In this document: piece after piece, positions 56,743-64,000 of the stretch
Numbering within the stretch: the first letter of the stretch is position 1
Layout of the letters: each line of letters starts with the position of its first letter
Source of the DNA: an uncultured Sulfitobacter sp.
GTDB lineage: Bacteria; Pseudomonadota; Alphaproteobacteria; Rhodobacterales; Rhodobacteraceae
DNA length: 64,000 bases
NCBI RefSeq assembly: GCF_947497275.1
Contig: NZ_CANMFS010000001.1
Location: forward strand, 682,001 to 746,000
Direction of reading: 5' to 3'
Translations under genes and position numbers: made by a program
Notes under the pieces: model-generated
Databases searched by the model: none
The model's input: the letters and a program-made list of their open reading frames with translations, nothing else
Told to the model about the DNA's origin: nothing

Positions 56743-59554
56743 GGCCGCGCTCGCAGCGGCATTGCTGTGCTCAACTATTTTAACACCAGCCCCCGTTGCC
56801 GCCGCGCCTCTGGCAGGCTTTTTTGCCGGGTTTCTGACGACCGCGCTGCCGGGTGTCTCTATCGCTGCGGGCGCCGGCGCCGCCTATGCTGCGGGCGCGG
56901 CAACGGCGGCGTTCTTTACGACATCACTAGGATCGCTGGTACTGTCGGTCGGCTTCGCGCTGGTGCAGACCGCCCTGACGCCCCAGCCACAGTCAACAGA
57001 CCCCGGCGACAGAATTGTCAACTATGCCAAGCCGATCAGCTATTTCGAGCGGGTGTATGGCAAGGTGCGTAATGGCGGTGTCATGGGATGCACTACTTTC
57101 CGTGATGACCGGCGGCATTATTCGGTAATTGTCGCATCTCACAGTATCAATGGGTTCGTAGAGCATTATTTCGACGACGATCTCGTAGAAATTAACGAGA
57201 ACGGTGATGTGACGACCGAGCCGTTTGACGATTACGGAAGCATCCGTCCTTACACCGGCCGGCCAGGCCAAGCAGCCGATCCTGTTCTCGTAGCCGGTCT
57301 GCCGGAGTGGACTGCTGCTCACGATATGGAAGGGTTCGCCTACGCCGCGCTGTTTGCCAAACGGACGTCCGCGAAGAAATTCTCGGACGTCTACACCAAA
57401 GGTGACATCTGGACGTATGCGCCTGTCATTGAAGGTCACGATCAGATTTGGGATCCGCGCGATGAGACCCATAAATATACCGACAACGCGGCTTTGATCA
57501 TTGCACATGAAGTAGTCCACACGCTGGGGGGCGAGGTCGACTGGGACGATGTAGCGATTGAGGCGGACGTTTCCGATCAACTGGTGACGAACGCGGAGGG
57601 CGGGACGCAGCGGCGCTGGACAATCAACGCGCTATTCAGTGACGATCAGGACTGGGATCAAGTGAAGACCATTTTACTGACCGCTTGCGACGGCTTCATG
57701 TTCGAACGTCCAGACGGAAAAGTAGGTTTCTACGTTGGTAGATGGCAGGAACCTGAGGTTATACTGCGAGATGCCGACTTCCTATCGCTTCAGGTCACTG
57801 AAGGATTGGATATCGGCGCGAACACGCAATACGTCGCGCAGTATGTTGAGCCGGGAAACCTTTACCGAAAAACACCGACGGGTGCATTCATCGCCGACGC
57901 AACCAGCAAGCGGAAGACCCGCGAAATTCCAACGTTTGGGGTCGACAACTATGATCAGGCTGTTCGAATTGCAGTTCGCACAGCCGCCGTGGAGCGCGCA
58001 CAGTTCGGAGTGGCGGGGCGGCTGAAGCTGTCGGGAAAGTACCTCATGGGGCAACGGTTTGCGCGCATTGAGCATGAAGAACTTGGCTTGTCTCTGGTGG
58101 TCGAATTGAGCAAGCTGGTAATTGGCGAGGACCGTATGTCCTACGGTTTTCAGGCGATTTCCACCACGCAGGCAGATCATGAATTCAATGCCGCCACGCA
58201 ATCGCCGTCGCGTCCACAGTACGAAACACTGGCGTCTGACAACGCCGTGCCGTTGGTGGGGAGTCTCAGTGGTTCGATAGCCGGATCAAGCGGAGGCTCC
58301 GCGTCGATCGAATTCCAGTGGCCGATGCAAGACGAGAGTTTTCGACAGGAAATCCGGATCAGGTCGGTCGATGCCGGAGTGCCCGAATGGAAAATATACG
58401 CGGCCGGCGAAGGGCAGACAACATTCCTTGCCACGGGCTTGATGGACGGCGCATTGTACGAGGCACAAGTGCGCAACAAAACGTCGGCGGGGCGCGTCTC
58501 TCTCAGTTGGTCGCCCGAAGCGCCAATAAGTGTGCGCGCCGTTGCGAATAGCGCCGCCCCTACAGCATTGCGACGGTTTGCCGCGAAACGCACAGGTCCG
58601 GACATTGATCTGGAGATAATGGCCCCGAACGATCCTAACTATTATGCTACCCAGATTTTTCGGGCAGACTATCCTGAGGATTATACGGGCGCGATTTCGG
58701 AGGACGACGCTGAGATTGTTCGGGTGGAATATGGGCTTCCAGGCAAAGAGGATCTGTGGACCGATGCGAATGTTCCGGCAGGTGTGCACAGTTATTGGGG
58801 GCTGCCAGTCAATTCTTCTGGAGTTGGAGGAGACTTATCGGAGCCCAGTTCAACGGGGCTTCCTGCGCTGGCGCTGATCGGTGTCGCCCTCACCGGCGGG
58901 TATGGCCGTATAGATGCGGCCGGCAGTGCGCAGGACGATCCAAATCTTGCCGGAATCGAATTGCTTTCAAGCGAAACTAGCGATTTTGCGACAGCAACCG
59001 TAGTGGGAACGCTACGAGCGGTTGCGCCGAATGGAGAATTTGAGATCGGGTGGGGCGCTGTTGATGCTGTCTCCCAGATTGCTGATCCGGGGTTCGATGA
59101 CGCGGCGGCATGGACAATTGAGCATCCTGGCTTCACGATCCAGAACAGCGCAGCCGAACATGCCGGTGTGGGGGGCGTGGCCGTCCTGAAGCAAGCGATC
59201 ACTCTTGTCGAAGGCATCACATACCGGGCGGGGATGCAGATCGTCGACAAGCCGGTTGTATCTTCTTCTGGCGTTCGTCTGCGGATAGATGGCGAAACAG
59301 ATGTAGATCCGCTGAATCCGGATGTGCCCTCAAACGACGGCGTTTACTGGGGGGAATTTGTAGCGCCAGCGGGTGCGCATCATCTGCGGTTACAATCGTC
59401 CAATAACTTTAACGGCAAGCTTTCGCAGGTCTGGCTTATCGATAAGCCGGCTGGAAGTCTCGAAATCGGTCAGCGGTACTACTGGCTGCGCCCGATTTCG
59501 AATGAAGGAAAAGCAGGGCCGTTGAGTGGTCCTCATCTCAAATTGGTAAAATAG
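56729..59554 (+). CDS. Host-specificity / tail tip protein (gpJ-like, 941 aa)
   Basis: Starts MKIRRAALAAALLCSTILTP, which resembles a signal peptide, followed by a Gly/Ala-rich hydrophobic segment (AGAGAAYAAGAATAAFFTTS). The body matches the phage tail J/TipJ group: QSTDPGDRIVNYAKPISYFE, RVYGKVRNGGVMGCTTFRDD, and later fibronectin-like modules (about 550-720). It forms the central fibre tip that binds the host. The ATG at 56729 overlaps the previous gene by 14 nt; a start 60 nt upstream is also in frame. Confidence 0.85.
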   Translation: MKIRRAALAAALLCSTILTPAPVAAAPLAGFFAGFLTTALPGVSIAAGAGAAYAAGAATAAFFTTSLGSLVLSVGFALVQTALTPQPQSTDPGDRIVNYAKPISYFERVYGKVRNGGVMGCTTFRDDRRHYSVIVASHSINGFVEHYFDDDLVEINENGDVTTEPFDDYGSIRPYTGRPGQAADPVLVAGLPEWTAAHDMEGFAYAALFAKRTSAKKFSDVYTKGDIWTYAPVIEGHDQIWDPRDETHKYTDNAALIIAHEVVHTLGGEVDWDDVAIEADVSDQLVTNAEGGTQRRWTINALFSDDQDWDQVKTILLTACDGFMFERPDGKVGFYVGRWQEPEVILRDADFLSLQVTEGLDIGANTQYVAQYVEPGNLYRKTPTGAFIADATSKRKTREIPTFGVDNYDQAVRIAVRTAAVERAQFGVAGRLKLSGKYLMGQRFARIEHEELGLSLVVELSKLVIGEDRMSYGFQAISTTQADHEFNAATQSPSRPQYETLASDNAVPLVGSLSGSIAGSSGGSASIEFQWPMQDESFRQEIRIRSVDAGVPEWKIYAAGEGQTTFLATGLMDGALYEAQVRNKTSAGRVSLSWSPEAPISVRAVANSAAPTALRRFAAKRTGPDIDLEIMAPNDPNYYATQIFRADYPEDYTGAISEDDAEIVRVEYGLPGKEDLWTDANVPAGVHSYWGLPVNSSGVGGDLSEPSSTGLPALALIGVALTGGYGRIDAAGSAQDDPNLAGIELLSSETSDFATATVVGTLRAVAPNGEFEIGWGAVDAVSQIADPGFDDAAAWTIEHPGFTIQNSAAEHAGVGGVAVLKQAITLVEGITYRAGMQIVDKPVVSSSGVRLRIDGETDVDPLNPDVPSNDGVYWGEFVAPAGAHHLRLQSSNNFNGKLSQVWLIDKPAGSLEIGQRYYWLRPISNEGKAGPLSGPHLKLVK

Positions 59555-59607
59555 CGCGTCTGCGTGATCACCAATCAATCCTAAAACCGAATAAAGAGGT
59601 AATCCCG

Positions 59608-62600
59608 ATGGTTGCACAACTACCGAGCTTGATTTGGCGTGGCTCTCCCATTTCCAACGAGCACCTTCCAGATCCGGCACAGATCGTCGCTCTCATGGAT
59701 GAAATCCAAGGGCAAATTGCGCTCGGCCACGCGCCCTATTTCAAGAACAATCTTGCGGGTTTGAATACTATCACCCCAACGGTTTCGCCTGTCGCTGGCT
59801 TCGTTCTTTCCGATACCATTGAGAATAAGGGGGTCTACCTCTATGATGGCACATCCTGGACAAAGACAGCGGAACTTCCTGCGGTTTTTCAGGCGTATTC
59901 CGGCGTTGCGGATCTTCAGGTTATTGTAGACGCGTTGGCGATCAGCCATGCCACGAACGCGGAAAACGTCGGCGCGGCGGCGTATGGGGTGGCGGGCAAG
60001 GCGATCCCGGCTGACGCCGACACCGTCGTGATGATCGACAGCGAGAACGACAACGCGCTGACCAAGACGCAGGTCGGCAACCTGCGCGCGCGTTTCCTCG
60101 CATCCGCTGCGTTGACGGGGTCGCCGATCACGACGACAGCCGCCACCTCCGACAACTCAAGCCGGATCGCGTCGACTGCATTTGTGCAAGCGGTGTTCGC
60201 CAAGGCACCAAGTACCGACGACTTTGTAGCCGCATCACAGTTTGTCGGTCAGTCGTCGTTGGCGCGTCCCGGTGAGGCTGTTGATCTGTTCTCTGCCGAT
60301 TTGACAGGCGCACCGCAGAGTAAGGCACCTTTGAGCGGTGTAAGTGCCGTATCAATCGTCAACAGCGCGACGCTGGGCCGTGCAGTCGAAGTTTCCGGCG
60401 CGGAGGTCACTGTCGCGGCCAGACAGCCCGTCGCTATTGAACCCGGTCGCATTTACCGGCCCATCTTTGACGTGATCCGCGCGACCGATCCGGCGGACCC
60501 GGCAGGACATGCGATCCGGTTTGGCGTATCATGGCAAGGTGGTGCGTTCGCCGAGTTGGACAGCGACGCGCTTGCGGAAGATACGCGCAGCGTTGCAAGT
60601 GGGCGCTGGCGTCCGACCTTGGAAACATGGTCGCTCGACATGCCGCAGGCCGACAACGTGATTCCGTCAGCGGCGAATTACGCCGTGGCCTATGTTCAGA
60701 CATTCGGGACCGATGGATCAGTGCGCGTTGGGCAGGTTGAGTTTCTAGACGTAACGGATGAAGTTCTGGGCGCGGCGCTGGATGCCGGATTGCGTAGTGA
60801 TCTGGCGGACGGAACAGATGCCAGCGTGTTGCCTGATCGACTGCGGACGGATGAAGCGGCGCTGCCCTATGCGCTGGCGGCAAAGCACGGCGGAACGCTG
60901 ATCGACTTTACGAACCGTGCAGCAGTGCCGGTTGCGATCAACGTGGACATTACTGCGGTTGCGGACGCGGCGGGTGGTGCGGGCATGATTCCGACAGCAT
61001 CCGACCGTCGCCCGGTAGTGGACATTTACCGGGGGCGGCGCGTGGCGCGATCCGAGGCGGTCGGAACGCGGTTGAAGATTGCCGATGACGGAAACCTGCT
61101 ACCACCAACTGGCGACATGACGCTGGTGTTTTCACACAGCGTTACCGAAACCGACTTCAAGGCAACGCTGTGGCAGCACGCGGACGATGCCCCCGGCAGG
61201 GTTCAGATCACATCCAACGGCCAGTACAACGGATCAAGTCTTTCTAACGTCGACGGGCGGCTGAACTTCTTTCTGAATGGCGCATCTGGTGGTGGCGGCT
61301 TTGGGGAACAGCCAGTCTCTGCACCGCATCCGCTGGGCGTACCGTCTGTTTTTGCTGTTGTGCTACGGGACGGTGCGGGGGCATCCGAAATTTGGCAGAA
61401 CGGACGCAAGATTGATACATTCACGCGCCCTGCGGCATTGTATGACGGTGCCGGGTATCTGTTTTCGCACTCGTCGGTTGATAGCTATGACGCGGGCGGG
61501 CAGATATTTGGACGTGTCGCAGTGATCGAAAGCGCACTTTCAGGCGCGGAACTGGACGGTCTTGGCGCGTGGGCAGCAAATGCTTTGGGTGTGACTTGGG
61601 CCAAGGATGTTTTGGTCGAAATTGATTACGCCAACAACCCGATTAGCCTGTTCGATGCTGACAGCGTGGGGGACGTGTGGGATTTTACCGCACCGGGAAC
61701 CTACTCGAACCTGAGTTTCGGCGAACGTGTTTTCCTTGCATCCGGTTTGCGGGCTGAGCCTGTGCGCCTTGTTCCTACAACGGCAAATCGCGCACCTAGC
61801 TTGGGCCGTAGTTCTGGGCGGTTTTCGCTCGTTGCAAACACGGGAAGCAGATTGCGGCCTGAAAACTTTGATCCGTTGCTACCACCAACTGGTGACATGA
61901 CGCTGGTGTTCTCTCTTGATCTGACGAACTCAGCACGCAAGGCAGTGATTTGGCAACATGCGACAGACGAAGCGGGGCGGGTGCAGATTACGGCTAACGC
62001 GCTCTACAACGGCAGCGGGGCGACGGAAACTTTGGGCCGGTTCAACTTCTTTCTCAACGGCGCTGCGGACGGGATGGGTGAAAACGGGCAACCGCGCGCG
62101 GCTGTGCAGGTTCCCGGCACGGCCAGCACTTACGCGCTGGTGCTGCGCGAAGGCACGGGCGCGTCCGAGTTGTGGCAGGGCGGACTGCTTGTGGACACGT
62201 TCACGCGACCTGCGTCTCTCTATGACGGCACGGGATATATTTTCAGCGATGTCGCTGTGGCAGGGTACGACGAAACCGGCCAGGCGCTTGGTCGAATGAT
62301 GGTGATTGACCGAGCGCTTTCGGGGGTAGAATTGCGCCTGGCCGGGGGTTGGGCCGCTGCCGCGATGGGGCTTGAATGGCGCTCGACCGCGAAAGAAGAA
62401 CCGCTGGCGGTGGATACGACCGCCGATGCGGTGATGGTGTTCAACCGTTTCAACCCGGTTGGTATTTCCGAAGTGTCGCTGTACGACGAATTTCCCGATC
62501 TGGAACTGTATCCTGCGTCCCTGACCAAGGCGATTACAGCGATGGTGATGTTGGATAATCTGAGCGACATGAACGCTACTTTCACGGTTATTGCCGACGA

Positions 62601-63213
62601 CGCCACTGGCGGATCTGGCAACAATTTGGAAACAGGCGACATCATCACTGTGTCGGACGCGCTGTATAACATGTTCCTGCCATCCTCAAACGTGACAACG
62701 ACTGTTGTTGCACGGAGTGTCGGCGCGATGATTGGCGGCATTGGAACGGACTATGAGAACTTCATGGCCGCAGCGAACAGTAAGGCCGCTGCGCTCGGCA
62801 TGACAGAAACGGTGTTCACAAATGCAAGCGGCCTGCACAACGCTTCGATGGTAACAACCGCCCGCGACATGGCGCGGATGTTCATGGCAGTTTTGGAATA
62901 CCCAGACATTCTCGCGCGGTGGGACAGTTTTAGCCATGATATCGTGTTGACCGGCGCTGATCCTCGCACGGAAACCGTTCTGCACTCCGTGGATATTATT
63001 GATGACCCGTACATCTTGGGCGGCAAGACCGGGACCACAACGGCGGCGGGTAGCAACCTCGCCGTACACGCCTCGATGCCGGGAGGTCATGAAGTGATAA
63101 TGATCGTGATGTCTTCGGCATCTGATGCCGAGCGGTATGCGGACGCACGCGTGGTGCTGGCAACCGTGCGCGATGGATACGATTGGACGGGCGTTCGTCC
63201 GGTGCGCAAGTGA
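59608..63213 (+). CDS. Tail fibre with tandem LamG-like repeats and a C-terminal D-Ala-D-Ala carboxypeptidase (S11) domain
   Basis: A 1201-aa protein, MVAQLPSLIWRGSPISNEHL at the start. The N-terminal part (about 1-210) is a tail-attachment region with repeated fibre pattern (TAATSDNSSRIASTAFVQAV). Two concanavalin-like modules, about 490-670 and 750-925, share LLPPTGDMTLVFS, GRVQIT, FFLNGA and WQ-G---DTFTRPA-LYDG. The last about 265 residues form a penicillin-binding-type domain: SLTK (S971, K974), SSN (1026-1028) and KTG (1140-1142), with VFTNASGLHNASM. This is the PBP4/5-like S11 pattern. It would act on host peptidoglycan. Confidence 0.9.
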   Translation: MVAQLPSLIWRGSPISNEHLPDPAQIVALMDEIQGQIALGHAPYFKNNLAGLNTITPTVSPVAGFVLSDTIENKGVYLYDGTSWTKTAELPAVFQAYSGVADLQVIVDALAISHATNAENVGAAAYGVAGKAIPADADTVVMIDSENDNALTKTQVGNLRARFLASAALTGSPITTTAATSDNSSRIASTAFVQAVFAKAPSTDDFVAASQFVGQSSLARPGEAVDLFSADLTGAPQSKAPLSGVSAVSIVNSATLGRAVEVSGAEVTVAARQPVAIEPGRIYRPIFDVIRATDPADPAGHAIRFGVSWQGGAFAELDSDALAEDTRSVASGRWRPTLETWSLDMPQADNVIPSAANYAVAYVQTFGTDGSVRVGQVEFLDVTDEVLGAALDAGLRSDLADGTDASVLPDRLRTDEAALPYALAAKHGGTLIDFTNRAAVPVAINVDITAVADAAGGAGMIPTASDRRPVVDIYRGRRVARSEAVGTRLKIADDGNLLPPTGDMTLVFSHSVTETDFKATLWQHADDAPGRVQITSNGQYNGSSLSNVDGRLNFFLNGASGGGGFGEQPVSAPHPLGVPSVFAVVLRDGAGASEIWQNGRKIDTFTRPAALYDGAGYLFSHSSVDSYDAGGQIFGRVAVIESALSGAELDGLGAWAANALGVTWAKDVLVEIDYANNPISLFDADSVGDVWDFTAPGTYSNLSFGERVFLASGLRAEPVRLVPTTANRAPSLGRSSGRFSLVANTGSRLRPENFDPLLPPTGDMTLVFSLDLTNSARKAVIWQHATDEAGRVQITANALYNGSGATETLGRFNFFLNGAADGMGENGQPRAAVQVPGTASTYALVLREGTGASELWQGGLLVDTFTRPASLYDGTGYIFSDVAVAGYDETGQALGRMMVIDRALSGVELRLAGGWAAAAMGLEWRSTAKEEPLAVDTTADAVMVFNRFNPVGISEVSLYDEFPDLELYPASLTKAITAMVMLDNLSDMNATFTVIADDATGGSGNNLETGDIITVSDALYNMFLPSSNVTTTVVARSVGAMIGGIGTDYENFMAAANSKAAALGMTETVFTNASGLHNASMVTTARDMARMFMAVLEYPDILARWDSFSHDIVLTGADPRTETVLHSVDIIDDPYILGGKTGTTTAAGSNLAVHASMPGGHEVIMIVMSSASDAERYADARVVLATVRDGYDWTGVRPVRK

Positions 63214-63254
63214 TCGTGAGCGGCCGGGAAGACGTAAAGCAAGGACGAACCTAG

Positions 63255-63500
63255 GTGGATTTTGAATGGCTTTTCGAGCGTTTTGGCGCAGCTGGGCTGA
63301 TGCTTTTTGCGATGGTTTACGACCGCTCTCGGCTTCTCAAGCAATTGGAGGCGGCGCAGTCGCGCATCGACGTGCTGACGGATCGGCTTGTCTCTCAGTC
63401 GCAGGAGAGTGTGTACAAGCGGATCGACCAGGAGGCTGCGTACATCGAGGCGATGGAGCGGATGGTGAAGGCGCTGGCTGTCTCGAAAGGCTCAAAATGA
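63255..63500 (+). CDS. Small membrane-anchored phage protein (81 aa)
   Basis: GTG start. MDFEWLFERFGAAGLMLFAM holds one short hydrophobic helix, followed by a coiled coil (RSRLLKQLEAAQSRIDVLTD). It resembles small one-helix proteins at the start of lysis modules. It overlaps the next gene by 4 nt (ATGA). Confidence 0.65.
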   Translation: MDFEWLFERFGAAGLMLFAMVYDRSRLLKQLEAAQSRIDVLTDRLVSQSQESVYKRIDQEAAYIEAMERMVKALAVSKGSK

Positions 63501-63688
63501 TGTGGTTCTGGAGCAAGCGTCACGATCACGAGCCGGTCCGCAAGCGGGTGCGGGACGCTGCCGAGATAATCGCGTCTGCCGAGCGTCAGGCGGCAATTCT
63601 TGAGAAAAAGCGCGAAGCTCTGCAACAGGAGCTTTTCGCCGAGATTGAAAGCATAGCGCAGGCCGAGGTGAAGAGTGATGACGTTTGA
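63497..63688 (+). CDS. Small coiled-coil phage protein (63 aa)
   Basis: Begins MMWFWSKRHDHEPVRKRVRD, then a charged helix SAERQAAILEKKREALQQEL. An aromatic N terminus could tether it to the membrane. It overlaps both neighbours; a spanin-like role is possible but unproven. Confidence 0.6.
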   Translation: MMWFWSKRHDHEPVRKRVRDAAEIIASAERQAAILEKKREALQQELFAEIESIAQAEVKSDDV

Positions 63689-64000
63689 TTTCTACAACGT
63701 GTCAGCGTCGTTGTCGCTGGTTTTGGGTGTCCTCGTCGGGGTGGCTTACATCCCGACGTTCAGGCGGCGTCCACGCCCGGTCGCGATGCGACTGGTTTGG
63801 GGCGGCACTTTTATCATCTTCGGGTCGGTGATGCGCAGCAACTATTGGGCGAACGTCAGGTATTTGACGGGCGAGAATTGGCCCGCCTTTCGGGACGCAA
63901 TTGGCGGTCTGAACGTCAACGTCGCATCCGACGCGTTCTTGATTGCGGGGTTCTACCTCTTCCTGTCGGCAAAGCTGCACGCCATCCCCGAACGCGACCG
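63678..64000 (+). CDS. Integral membrane phage protein, possible holin (5' part; runs off the right edge)
   Basis: 107 codons are visible. It begins MTFDFYNVSASLSLVLGVLV. Three hydrophobic segments lie at about 10-25, 40-55 and 85-102 (LSLVLGVLVGVAYIP; LVWGGTFIIFGSVM; AFLIAGFYLFLSAKL), like many holins and other small phage membrane proteins. The ATG overlaps the previous gene by 11 nt. The rest of the lysis module would follow outside the window. Confidence 0.65.
   Translation, partial: MTFDFYNVSASLSLVLGVLVGVAYIPTFRRRPRPVAMRLVWGGTFIIFGSVMRSNYWANVRYLTGENWPAFRDAIGGLNVNVASDAFLIAGFYLFLSAKLHAIPERD

Larger units (their letters stand above)
22053..64000. mobile_element. Lambda-like (siphovirus) prophage, left part; continues past the right edge
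   Basis: Integrase, repressor/Cro region, replication genes and a full head-tail cluster appear in lambda order: GpA terminase, gpW, portal, S49 protease/scaffold, gpD, gpE, connectors, tube, G/GT, tape measure, tips and fibre. All structural genes read rightward. Lysis genes and the right attachment site are not within the window. No structural gene is visibly broken, so it may be an intact prophage. Confidence 0.92.

Overview
The window reads as a chromosome of the alphaproteobacterial order Rhodobacterales (Roseobacter-group-like). This is judged from the protein repertoire (a trmFO-type FAD enzyme, a DUF1127 protein, a MocR regulator, lambda-like phage proteins) and the GC-rich codon use. 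No species is claimed.

Layout. (1) 1-7029 is ordinary chromosome: gluQRS (partial) with a coupled methyltransferase, trmFO, a di-haem peroxidase, an enoyl-CoA-hydratase-like protein, a PaaI-type thioesterase, a DUF1127 protein and a MocR regulator with palindromic operator-like boxes. (2) 7105-10616 is accessory DNA: a truncated IS481-family element abutting a CCTAGG target, four co-directional genes of unknown function, and an SH3-domain gene interrupted by one in-frame TGA. (3) 10848-18963 is an 8.1-kb integrative element. It is bounded by a 23-bp direct repeat of the 3' end of an intact tRNA-Asn gene. It carries a tyrosine integrase next to the tRNA, a MobV/Pre-type relaxase, and one cargo operon: a 62-aa protein overlapping the start of a 1299-aa SMC/Rad50-like ATPase. 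The end of that ATPase looks like two tandem LexA/UmuD-type (S24) domains; only the second keeps a Ser/Lys dyad. This is the best candidate here for an undescribed, probably defensive, system. (4) 18943-21370 is chromosome again: tRNA-Asn, an MBL-fold hydrolase and an EnvZ-like histidine kinase.

(5) From about 22.05 kb to past the right edge lies a lambda-like siphophage prophage of more than 42 kb. Leftward genes run from integrase through DUF5131, ASCH, ParB-like and FtsK-gamma-like proteins to small early proteins. The immunity region (about 29.9-31.5 kb) has a CI-like repressor, a Cro-like protein and three copies of a 17-bp operator. Rightward genes cover an MT-A70 methyltransferase, a primase, a ParB-like protein, a P4/D5 helicase and an origin-like repeat block. 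Packaging and head genes follow in lambda order: small terminase, GpA terminase, gpW, portal, S49 protease with nested scaffold, gpD, gpE, then connector genes. The tail module has a tube, a G/GT-like frameshift pair on a GGGAAAA slippery site, a tape measure with an embedded GH24 lysozyme-like domain, distal and host-specificity proteins, and a 1201-aa fibre ending in a complete D-Ala-D-Ala carboxypeptidase-like (S11) domain. Small membrane proteins at the right edge probably begin the lysis module.

All family assignments come from reading motifs and gene order; no database search was run.
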